Source: DATDRQ01 sp035291645 (GTDB lineage: Bacteria > Chloroflexota > Anaerolineae > Anaerolineales > UBA4823). Taken from it: a DNA stretch of 9,774 nt. How positions within the stretch are numbered: the first letter of the stretch is position 1; every line of letters begins with the position of its first letter. The notes below the pieces were generated by a model. The model worked only from the letters and a program-made list of their open reading frames with translations, was not told the origin of the DNA and did not search any database. The stretch is from positions 1 to 9,774 of the forward strand of contig DATDRQ010000009.1 of assembly GCA_035291645.1 (NCBI GenBank). Reading direction: 5' to 3'. Positions 1-5,108 of this stretch are shown here, piece after piece. Made by a program: the position numbers and the translations under genes.

Positions 1-783
1 AGCACCGCCGAACGGGTATTGCAGGCCGCACTGACCCAGTTCGAAGGTGAACAGGTGACCATCACCCGCTACGGCGGGCTGCGCCTGCCCGAACAGGTCC
101 GGGCACTGGTGCACCTGGCAGCCCAGGAAAAAGGCTTCATCGTACATACTTTCGTTAGCGAGGAACTGCGCCGGCTGATCTTGAGAGAGGGCCGCGATCA
201 CAATGTCACCACGATCGACCTGATGGGACCGCTGCTGGCGAGGCTCTCGGAGCTGCTGGCAGAACCTCCCCGCGCCGAGCCGGGGTTGTTCAATCCGTTC
301 GACGCCAGCTATCTGGCGCGCATCGAAGCGATCGATTTTACGGTGCGGCATGATGACGGCCGCAATGTACACGATCTGGAGCAGGCCGAGATCGTCCTGG
401 TTGGGGTGTCACGCACTTCTAAGACGCCGCTCAGCTTCTACCTGGGATACCGGGGTTGGAAGGTGGCAAACATCCCCATCGCCCTGAACGTGGAGCCGCC
501 CAAAGAGCTGTTCATGTTACCGAAGCGCCGGGTGGTCGGGCTGATCGTGCGGGCGGACCGCCTGTCCGAGCTGCGCCGGGTGCGGGCGGCGCGCATGGGA
601 ACCTTCCCCAAGGGTTATGCCGACCTGGAAACCATTCACCACGAGATGGAATACGCCTACCAGGTCTTCGAACGCCGCAAGGATTGGCCGCTGGTCGATG
701 TGACGGCAAAATCGATCGAGGAAACCGCGGTCGAAGTTCTCTCGCTGATCGGAAGATCGTTACAACCTGGCGAGATGCTGTAA
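1..783 (+). CDS. ppsR: PEP synthase / pyruvate,phosphate dikinase regulatory protein (kinase-pyrophosphorylase), N-terminus cut by window edge
   Basis: Bifunctional regulator (PSRP/RP1, DUF299 family). Family members phosphorylate a threonine of PEP synthase or pyruvate,phosphate dikinase using ADP, and remove the phosphate again by phosphorolysis, so they switch PEP formation off and on in the cytoplasm. The frame is open from base 1 and 260 residues are visible before TAA at 781-783. The family is about 270 residues and starts with a short strand before the TAERV segment seen here at residues 2-6, so roughly ten residues are missing. The diagnostic P-loop-like motif GVSRTSKTP lies near residues 135-143, preceded by the hydrophobic strand EIVLVG. 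The C-terminal segment W-P-L-V-D-V-T-x-K-S-I-E-E-T is also typical. TTG at 19 is an internal codon, not the start. The usual partner kinase gene is not in the window and may lie upstream. The gene ends 48 bases from the convergent cytochrome gene. Family assignment is firm; which of the two enzymes is the target cannot be told. Confidence 0.93.
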   Translation, partial: STAERVLQAALTQFEGEQVTITRYGGLRLPEQVRALVHLAAQEKGFIVHTFVSEELRRLILREGRDHNVTTIDLMGPLLARLSELLAEPPRAEPGLFNPFDASYLARIEAIDFTVRHDDGRNVHDLEQAEIVLVGVSRTSKTPLSFYLGYRGWKVANIPIALNVEPPKELFMLPKRRVVGLIVRADRLSELRRVRAARMGTFPKGYADLETIHHEMEYAYQVFERRKDWPLVDVTAKSIEETAVEVLSLIGRSLQPGEML

Positions 784-800
784 TCCGTCGTAATGACGGA
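784..800. other. Short hairpin just after the ppsR stop, between convergent genes
   Basis: TCCGTC (784-789) and GACGGA (795-800) form a perfect 6-bp stem with a 5-base loop directly after the TAA of the upstream gene. No T-tract follows on the plus strand, so it is not a standard intrinsic terminator. It may still slow transcription or protect the mRNA end in this 48-base convergent gap. This is an inference from a short stem that could occur by chance. Confidence 0.3.
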
Positions 801-831
801 AGGGAATGGATTGACCGGCAACCTGGACTGG

Positions 832-1710
832 TTATTCGGCGTTCAAGAAGGCGATCAAGGCTTCGATCTCGGCCTGGTCCAGGCCCAGGTCAGGCATTTC
901 GGTCTGCGGTCGAATCGAAGCCGGCTCAGCCAGCCAGCGGCTCAGGTATTGCAGGTCTGCGGAAAAATCCGATAGGTCCCGGCCCGTATCGACGTAGATG
1001 GCTCCGCCAGAAGTTTGGTCGATTCCTTCGTGGGCGTGGCAGGTCGTACAGCCTTTGGCGACGAAGAGCCGCTGGCCTGTCTCGAGTGGTGAGAGGCCAT
1101 CTATTGAGTTACTAACAACCGGCGGCGAGGGGGAGGCGGAAGGCAGGCTGGCTGCGTAAGCGAAGCCAGCGCCACCCAGCAGCAGCCCGGCTACGAGCAG
1201 GGCCAGCGCCCGGCGAGGCCGCGTGCGGACGAGCAGCAGCAGCAGCGCGCCGCCAAGGCAAGCCAGACCGACTATTCCCAACACAAGGGGAAGCGAGCTG
1301 GGGGAACGAGGATTCTCCGAGGGGCGTTCTACCAACCCAGCGGAGACTGCCAGCGGTGGCATGGGTTGATCCATGCTAAAGGCCTGGATCGACCATGCCC
1401 ATGTTCCCGCGACCGGGAAGAGCAGCTCCGCAGTATAGTGGCCGGCCGCACCTTCCGGACGAGCGGCGACGACTATCGATGCGCCGGTTTCCTGTCCTTC
1501 GATGGAGACGGTCGGGGAAAGGTCTGCCAGGGGCGTCCTTCCATGCTGGAGTACGGTGAAGCCGACGGTCACCGGCTGCCCGGCGACCAGACCGGAGGGC
1601 AGCTCGTCCAGGGTGATCACTGCCCAGCCCCCGGCCAACGCTTTGAACGGAATAAGCAGGGCCAAAAGGCAGGCTGTGAACGTCAATATAGGATTTTTTT
1701 GGTTTCCCAT
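832..1710 (-). CDS. Membrane protein with FixH/YtkA-like domain, two-helix anchor and C-terminal cytochrome c
   Basis: Predicted 292-residue exported electron-transfer protein. Residues 1-26 are a signal peptide or anchor (hydrophobic core about 8-26, ending ALAGG). Residues about 35-125 form a beta-rich domain resembling FixH/YtkA-like domains, with a pattern such as VAGQPVTVGFTVLQHG and later GHYTAELLFPVAGTW. Two hydrophobic helices (about 139-161 and 168-187) separated by RTRPRR would form a membrane hairpin, followed by a Ser/Pro stalk (188-200). The C-terminal domain (about 206-292) is a class I cytochrome c: CTTCH binds haem (C221, C224, His225), and Met272 in the EMPDLGL segment is the likely second axial ligand. 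The ATG at 1710 is supported by a strong AAGGAGG (minus strand of 1718-1724). It lies downstream of, and in the same direction as, the lipoprotein gene, 173 bases away. The haem domain is certain. The N-terminal domain is by resemblance only, and the physiological partner is unknown. Confidence 0.85.
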   Translation of the reverse strand: MGNQKNPILTFTACLLALLIPFKALAGGWAVITLDELPSGLVAGQPVTVGFTVLQHGRTPLADLSPTVSIEGQETGASIVVAARPEGAAGHYTAELLFPVAGTWAWSIQAFSMDQPMPPLAVSAGLVERPSENPRSPSSLPLVLGIVGLACLGGALLLLLVRTRPRRALALLVAGLLLGGAGFAYAASLPSASPSPPVVSNSIDGLSPLETGQRLFVAKGCTTCHAHEGIDQTSGGAIYVDTGRDLSDFSADLQYLSRWLAEPASIRPQTEMPDLGLDQAEIEALIAFLNAE

Positions 1711-1717
1711 TGCAATT

Positions 1718-1724
1718 CCTCCTT
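1718..1724 (-). promoter_or_regulatory. Ribosome binding site of the cytochrome gene
   Basis: The minus strand reads AAGGAGG, followed by 7 bases and ATG at 1710. The match is essentially ideal and fixes the start of the cytochrome protein. Confidence 0.8.
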
Positions 1725-1784
1725 ATTACAAAGTGGATCTCATACCGAACCGGTGCATTATGGATCGAAGACGTAGATATTGTC

Positions 1785-1844
1785 GGCGTCGAGGCTTCAG
1801 CCGGATTGTCGGCAGATGTCGAGTCCGGCTAAAGCCTCGACTCC
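1785..1844. repeat. Long imperfect inverted repeat (21-bp arms, 18-base loop)
   Basis: Left arm 1785-1805 and right arm 1824-1844 are reverse complements with two mismatches over 21 bases; the core 18 bases (1788-1805 against 1824-1841) have one. The core is GTCGAGGCTTCAGCCGGA against its complement TCCGGCTAAAGCCTCGAC. The loop is 18 bases. On the minus strand it falls between the lipoprotein and cytochrome genes, so a read-through transcript would carry a strong stem-loop. No T-tract follows on the minus strand; a short TGTTTCTT follows on the plus strand. It looks like a REP-type dispersed palindromic element or an mRNA-stabilising or processing hairpin. The short repeats GTCGGC and GTCGAG alternate inside it. 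Confidence 0.8.
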
Positions 1845-1856
1845 TGTTTCTTGGAC

Positions 1857-1886
1857 AATATTGCGAAATAATGCTAAATATTGCTA
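1857..1886. repeat. Three tandem 10-bp AT-rich repeats at the end of the lipoprotein gene
   Basis: Three consecutive 10-base units, AATATTGCGA, AATAATGCTA and AATATTGCTA, run from 1857 to 1886. The last three bases are the lipoprotein stop codon (TAG on the minus strand). The 10-bp period places each unit on the same face of the helix. The stretch is clearly AT-rich against GC-rich surroundings. Function is unknown; it could bind a protein or be a relic of replication slippage. Confidence 0.65.
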
Positions 1887-3416
1887 AGGTAAGATCAACC
1901 AGTTGGCATACCCACGCACCCACCACTTCGACACTTCGGCGAAGGAGGTCCTGTCCAGGACGGACAGGCTGGTCTGGTGCTCGTGGCTGACGTTCGAGAG
2001 CAGAAGCGGCTCGCCGCTGAGCGCCCTTCCATTGACCAGGTACCGCCCGGCCAGCCGCGCGATGGGCTTCAATCTATGCGCGTCGACCACCTCGGTCCAG
2101 GCAGCGGTGTTGTTCCAACCACGCAGGTAAATCTGGGTCCCATCCGGAGAGAGCGCCAGATCGGACGAGTCTACCTCCAGATGGGCCAACTCTGCACCGC
2201 CGGTGGGATCGATCACCTGCAGACCGTGCATCTGCTCTTCGAACTGCCATTCGCCGTAGGAGTCCTGCCAGCTGTCGCCGGTCAGGCCGACGACGTACAG
2301 GCGCTCCCCGTCGGGTGAGAGAACGGATATCTTCATAGTCCCATTCAGGGTCTTGGCGTGGGCGACCCCGGCGGTCAAGGCGAGCAGGCGCTCGAGCCAG
2401 GAGGCGGCACGGCTGATCTCGACGGTACCCAGGGTGCGCTTCGAGAAGTCTACCGTAGTGAGGCGGTCCGAGTCGGCGTGGACGACGAAAAGGGTTTGGG
2501 AGGCGGTGGAGAAAGCCAGGCCGGGAGACCAATTTATGAATCCTTCTGGTCCCTCGATTTCCCCGTCTTTAAACTGGCCCTCCAGGATGCCGGGCAAGGA
2601 GGTCTGCCAGATTTCTTGCAGGGTGGAAACGTCCAGCATGACCGCCGTTGGATCCCCTTGGGCCAGGTAGTCCTGGGTCTGGGCGCTCCCATACAGGACC
2701 AGGGCGGAGCCATCCGGCAGGTATGCGAGCAGGCGGGGATTAAAATCCAACAGGGTTTCGGCCAATACCGACTGGTTGGACAGGTCAATCGATGCCAGTT
2801 GAGTGCTGAACAACATGCCCTGGGCTCCATAAGCCGGGCCGGAGGAGGCGACCGCCAGCTGGCGGCCATCCGGGCTGAATGCCATGAGACCCACCCAGCG
2901 GTCGAACTCGACGGGCGTTTCGGCCAGCTGCCAGTTCTCCAGGTCGAGCAGGTGCAGCCGGGCGCCGCCGCCGTCATCCCGGTGCGAGATGGTCAAGGCC
3001 AGCGTTTTTCCGTCCGGCGAGAGCGCAGAAAAGTACTGCTTGCCGGCATTGATTTGTTTAAACTCGCATAAAGGCTGGCCGGTCTGCGGGTCGGTCGGGG
3101 CGATGGCGTTCTCTTGCGAGCGGCGGTTCCAGGTTACGAGCAGGACACTGTCAGGAAGAAGGGCCTGGCTGCAACCCTCGACCTGCCTGGTAATATTGCC
3201 GGCTGTGCCGGTCGGCGGTACTGCCACCGGGGGGCTGGTGGGAGAAAGCGCGGCAGAGGGAAGGGAGGCCGAGGACTGCGGCGCAGAGGTGGGAGAGGAT
3301 TCCGGCGCCGGCTTGTTCAACCCGGCCGCGGGGGGCGGGCTGGCGCAGGCGCTGATCACCAGGATGAGCGTGAGAATAACCATCCAATGTCTGAAGAGAA
3401 CCCTAATCTTCATCAT
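1884..3416 (-). CDS. Secreted lipoprotein with WD40/TolB-like beta-propeller repeats
   Basis: Predicted 510-residue lipoprotein on the outer face of the membrane. Residues 1-24 are a lipoprotein signal: basic start, hydrophobic stretch 12-22, and lipobox ISAC with lipidated Cys24. A Ser/Pro/Ala-rich flexible tether follows (about 25-72). The rest is a beta-propeller: the blade motif SPDG recurs at 133-136, 181-184, 367-370 and 423-426, with LPDG at 233-236, each followed by a short hydrophobic strand, as in WD40-like (PD40) and TolB-type proteins. Two further cysteines (82 and 117) could form a disulphide. Two ATG codons are adjacent (3416 and 3413). The AAGGAG on the minus strand (3424-3419) is only 2 bases from the first but 5 from the second, so Met2 may be the true start. 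It follows the sigma/anti-sigma pair in the same direction, 123 bases away, with its own candidate promoter. Such propellers usually bind proteins or ligands. Its ligand is unknown and no catalytic motif was seen. Confidence 0.85.
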   Translation of the reverse strand: MMKIRVLFRHWMVILTLILVISACASPPPAAGLNKPAPESSPTSAPQSSASLPSAALSPTSPPVAVPPTGTAGNITRQVEGCSQALLPDSVLLVTWNRRSQENAIAPTDPQTGQPLCEFKQINAGKQYFSALSPDGKTLALTISHRDDGGGARLHLLDLENWQLAETPVEFDRWVGLMAFSPDGRQLAVASSGPAYGAQGMLFSTQLASIDLSNQSVLAETLLDFNPRLLAYLPDGSALVLYGSAQTQDYLAQGDPTAVMLDVSTLQEIWQTSLPGILEGQFKDGEIEGPEGFINWSPGLAFSTASQTLFVVHADSDRLTTVDFSKRTLGTVEISRAASWLERLLALTAGVAHAKTLNGTMKISVLSPDGERLYVVGLTGDSWQDSYGEWQFEEQMHGLQVIDPTGGAELAHLEVDSSDLALSPDGTQIYLRGWNNTAAWTEVVDAHRLKPIARLAGRYLVNGRALSGEPLLLSNVSHEHQTSLSVLDRTSFAEVSKWWVRGYANWLILP

Positions 3417-3453
3417 CGCTCCTTAATTGATATAGGCGAATATTCTTACCTGG

Positions 3454-3485
3454 AATATATAAACCGCCCGCCTCCACGCGGTTCC
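3454..3485 (-). promoter_or_regulatory. Candidate ECF-type promoter of the lipoprotein gene
   Basis: The minus strand reads GGAACC (3485-3480), then exactly 16 bases, then TTTATATATT (3463-3454). GGAAC is the classic -35 core for many ECF sigma factors. The same GGAACC-N16-T(G/T)TATAT arrangement is found in front of the sigma gene. A start point near 3449 would give a leader of about 35 bases before the lipoprotein ATG. This is an inference from two matching sites. Confidence 0.45.
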
Positions 3486-3539
3486 AGGGAAGATGAAGGA
3501 AAATCTCAAGAATTGGGGGGTTGGTTAATAGAAAGCTGG

Positions 3540-4391
3540 CTAGTTCAGTGGGCGCAGGGATTCGGCGATGCGGACTGCCTCCTCCAGCGAGAGGTCAGTC
3601 TCCAGGCGGTAGGTCACGTCCCCCTCCTCCCAGATGAGCACGTTACCCTCGATCAAACGAACCAGATCATAATCCCCATTACGCAGCTCGAGCAGGTAAG
3701 GTCCGACGGCCCAGACCGCTGGCTGGCCGTCCACGGTCGTGGTATCGACGGTCTCTGGCCCGACCTTGGCGCCGGTCAGATTGCGTTCCCCCACATACTC
3801 GTGCAAGCTAAGCCAAACTTGACCAGGCTGCTGTGGATCGAGCCAGACCATGACGAGCACCTGCCCTTCCAGGTCCTGGAGGAACACCCGGTCCGGTCGA
3901 CCGAGATCCGGCGGGTAGGCGGGAAGGCGAACGGGGAAATCCGCCTGGCGCTGGACCCGCTCGAGGTCGGTTTCGCCGCCTAAATCGAGCAGGGATGGCA
4001 GCGGGGTAGGTGTCGGGCGCGGGGTTGGGGTAGGCGTTGATGTCGATGCCAGGTCTATTACACCGGCGGGAGCGGTCGGGGTGAAAGGAAGCGGCGTCGG
4101 GGTGGGGGTAGGCTCGACCAGCAGGATGCGGATGACGCCGATCTGGAGGAACTCCAGGATCTGAGCGCGCACCGGGGGAATTGCCAGCGCTCCCAGCAGG
4201 ACGATCAGGACCAGACCGATGGTCAATGATAACGCCGGGCGCCAGGCGGGGGTTACTCCCCGGCGAGGCGAGGGGATGGGTTGGAGGCGCTCGCTAACCG
4301 CACGGGCGATATCCGGCGTAGGCGGGTAGGGGAAAGCCCGCCCGGCCGCGCGCAGCTGCGTTTCCAGGTTGTGCATCTGTCCTTCGGTCAT
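3540..4391 (-). CDS. Membrane anti-sigma-factor-like protein with Thr-Pro linker and DUF4367-like C-terminal domain
   Basis: Predicted 283-residue partner of the ECF sigma factor. A short cytoplasmic N-terminus (1-52) contains the motif FPYPPTPDIARAV. One transmembrane helix follows (about 54-72, SLTIGLVLIVLLGALAIPP). Then comes a Thr-Pro linker (94-132, rich in PTPTPTP), and an external domain (about 140-283) resembling DUF4367 (for example LPAYPPDLG, and the end TDLSLEEAVRIAESLR). It should hold the sigma factor at the membrane and sense an external cue, by analogy with other ECF partners; no ZAS-type zinc motif (HxxxCxxC) is present. The start at 4391 is chosen because its ATG overlaps the sigma stop codon (ATGA), a normal sign of translational coupling. 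The frame stays open to 4610 upstream, but that part merely shadows the sigma gene. Met6 is an alternative start. Function is inferred from position and topology. Confidence 0.8.
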   Translation of the reverse strand: MTEGQMHNLETQLRAAGRAFPYPPTPDIARAVSERLQPIPSPRRGVTPAWRPALSLTIGLVLIVLLGALAIPPVRAQILEFLQIGVIRILLVEPTPTPTPLPFTPTAPAGVIDLASTSTPTPTPRPTPTPLPSLLDLGGETDLERVQRQADFPVRLPAYPPDLGRPDRVFLQDLEGQVLVMVWLDPQQPGQVWLSLHEYVGERNLTGAKVGPETVDTTTVDGQPAVWAVGPYLLELRNGDYDLVRLIEGNVLIWEEGDVTYRLETDLSLEEAVRIAESLRPLN

Positions 4392-4957
4392 GCCTGGCGT
4401 CCTTCCTGCAGGGCGGGGTAGTGCCTGGCGATCACGATCCGGAGCCGCTCGAGGGCGCGAGAAAGGCGTGATTTCACGGTGCCCTCCGCCACCCCCAGCG
4501 CCTGGGCGGTCTCTGCAACCGGCAGATCCAGGAAGAAGCGGTAGTAAATCACCTGTTGATCGTCGAATCCCAGCTGGCGAACCGCCCCCCAGAGAGCCTG
4601 CGCTTCCCAATGTTGAGAAGCGAGGGCCTCGAGGCTGGCGGGACCAGCAGGCGCTTCCTTAACCAGGCGGCGGAGAGCGGCGATATACCGGCCTGCCGAG
4701 CGGCGCTGGTTGCGGGCCAGGTTGGCGGCAATGCTCAGCACCCACGGGCGGAAGGGCCGCTGCGGGTCGAACCTGTCCAGGGCGCGGAAGGCGCGCAGGA
4801 AGGTCTCCTGAGCCACATCCTCGGCCTGATCGGGGTCGCCCAACAGCAGGTAAGCAAAGCGAAAGACCGCCTGCTGGTGCTCGCGCACCAGCGCTTCCCA
4901 GGCCGCGCCCTCCCCTTGACGGGCGCGGCGGATTTGTTCGCTACCTTCCAAGATCAC
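4388..4957 (-). CDS. ECF-family RNA polymerase sigma factor
   Basis: Predicted 189-residue extracytoplasmic-function sigma factor that directs RNA polymerase to a small set of promoters. Region 2 covers about 20-90: EALVREHQQAVFRFAYLLLG, then DQAEDVAQETFLRAFRAL (core binding and -10 recognition), then RPFRPWVLSIAANLARNQRR. Region 4 covers about 120-176, with the helix-turn-helix LPVAETAQALGVAEGTVKSRLSRALERLR contacting the -35 element. Length and architecture are normal for the family. The start is uncertain. GTG at 4957 gives 189 residues, but the GGAG of the leader is only 2 bases from it. TTG two codons later (4951-4949) lies 5 bases after GAGAGG and is an equally good choice. A perfect 16-bp palindrome overlaps this start region. 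The gene is overlapped by the anti-sigma gene and is divergent from the Ste24-like protease. A GGAACC-type promoter in front suggests it controls itself. Confidence 0.92.
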   Translation of the reverse strand: MILEGSEQIRRARQGEGAAWEALVREHQQAVFRFAYLLLGDPDQAEDVAQETFLRAFRALDRFDPQRPFRPWVLSIAANLARNQRRSAGRYIAALRRLVKEAPAGPASLEALASQHWEAQALWGAVRQLGFDDQQVIYYRFFLDLPVAETAQALGVAEGTVKSRLSRALERLRIVIARHYPALQEGRQA

Positions 4958-4971
4958 CTCTCCGGAGAGGT
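4956..4971. promoter_or_regulatory. Perfect 16-bp palindrome over the sigma-factor start and ribosome binding site
   Basis: ACCTCTCCGGAGAGGT reads identically on both strands. On the minus strand it contains the ribosome-binding GGAGAGG and the first two bases of the GTG start codon. It could be a DNA operator for a dimeric repressor. The mRNA has no unpaired loop of its own here, but two transcripts could pair or a small distorted hairpin could form. The role is inferred; the palindrome itself is certain. Confidence 0.55.
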
Positions 4972-4983
4972 CTACTCATGAGG

Positions 4984-5012
4984 ATATACACCGTTGCTTA
5001 TCTGGCGGTTCC
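4984..5012 (-). promoter_or_regulatory. Candidate ECF-type autoregulated promoter of the sigma/anti-sigma operon
   Basis: The minus strand reads GGAACC (5012-5007), 16 bases, then TGTATAT (4990-4984). This matches in order and spacing the site ahead of the lipoprotein gene. Transcription starting near 4977 would give a leader of about 20 bases that contains the palindrome at the start codon. ECF factors commonly transcribe their own genes from GGAAC-type sites; that this sigma factor uses this site is an inference. Confidence 0.45.
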
Positions 5013-5030
5013 GTCGAAACCAGGAAAAAC

Positions 5031-5061
5031 TCCGGAAATTATATCGGCGGTATAATCTGGA
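5031..5061. promoter_or_regulatory. Imperfect inverted repeat with back-to-back TATAAT boxes between the sigma and protease genes
   Basis: ATTATA (5038-5043) and TATAAT (5051-5056) are perfect reverse complements separated by 7 bases. The flanks TCCGG (5031-5035) and CTGGA (5057-5061) extend the symmetry imperfectly. Read on the plus strand, TATAAT at 5051 is a consensus -10 for the protease gene, with about 46 bases of leader; read on the minus strand, TATAAT at 5043-5038 could serve the sigma operon. No good -35 hexamer sits 16-18 bases upstream on either strand, so a regulator or activator may be needed. Confidence 0.35.
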
Positions 5062-5108
5062 GAATTAAAGGTTGATTTACAATCATATCAAAGTTGGGGA
5101 TTATTGAA

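Noticed and set aside
456..1115. 219-codon plus-strand frame overlapping the ends of ppsR and the cytochrome gene
   Set aside because: Arg/Gly/Pro-rich and out of frame with two recognisable genes; no start signal.
1780..1890. CRISPR-like array
   Set aside because: The repeats here are a single inverted repeat and a 10-bp tandem array; there are no regular spacers and no cas genes.
2358..3071. Long plus-strand open frame (237 codons) opposite the lipoprotein gene
   Set aside because: It lies wholly antisense to a gene with clear signal peptide and propeller repeats, has low-complexity G/Q-rich composition and no ribosome site.
3462..3483. Possible intrinsic terminator for the sigma/anti-sigma operon: AACCGC / GCGGTT stem followed by TTTATATATT on the minus strand
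   Set aside because: The stem is only 6 bp with a 10-base loop, the tail is not a T run, and the same bases fit the GGAACC-type promoter better. It could still act as a weak terminator.
3114..3983. 289-codon plus-strand open frame spanning the lipoprotein start and anti-sigma gene
   Set aside because: Arg/Gly-rich composition typical of antisense frames in GC-rich DNA; it runs across two real minus-strand genes and the intergenic region.
4392..4610. Upstream extension of the anti-sigma frame to 4610
   Set aside because: It overlaps the region 4 coding part of the sigma gene in another frame and has no family resemblance; the ATGA overlap at 4391 is a far better start.
4941..4979. 12-codon upstream open frame (ATG at 4979) in the sigma leader
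   Set aside because: No ribosome site before it, and it ends inside the sigma gene; short frames of this kind are common by chance.
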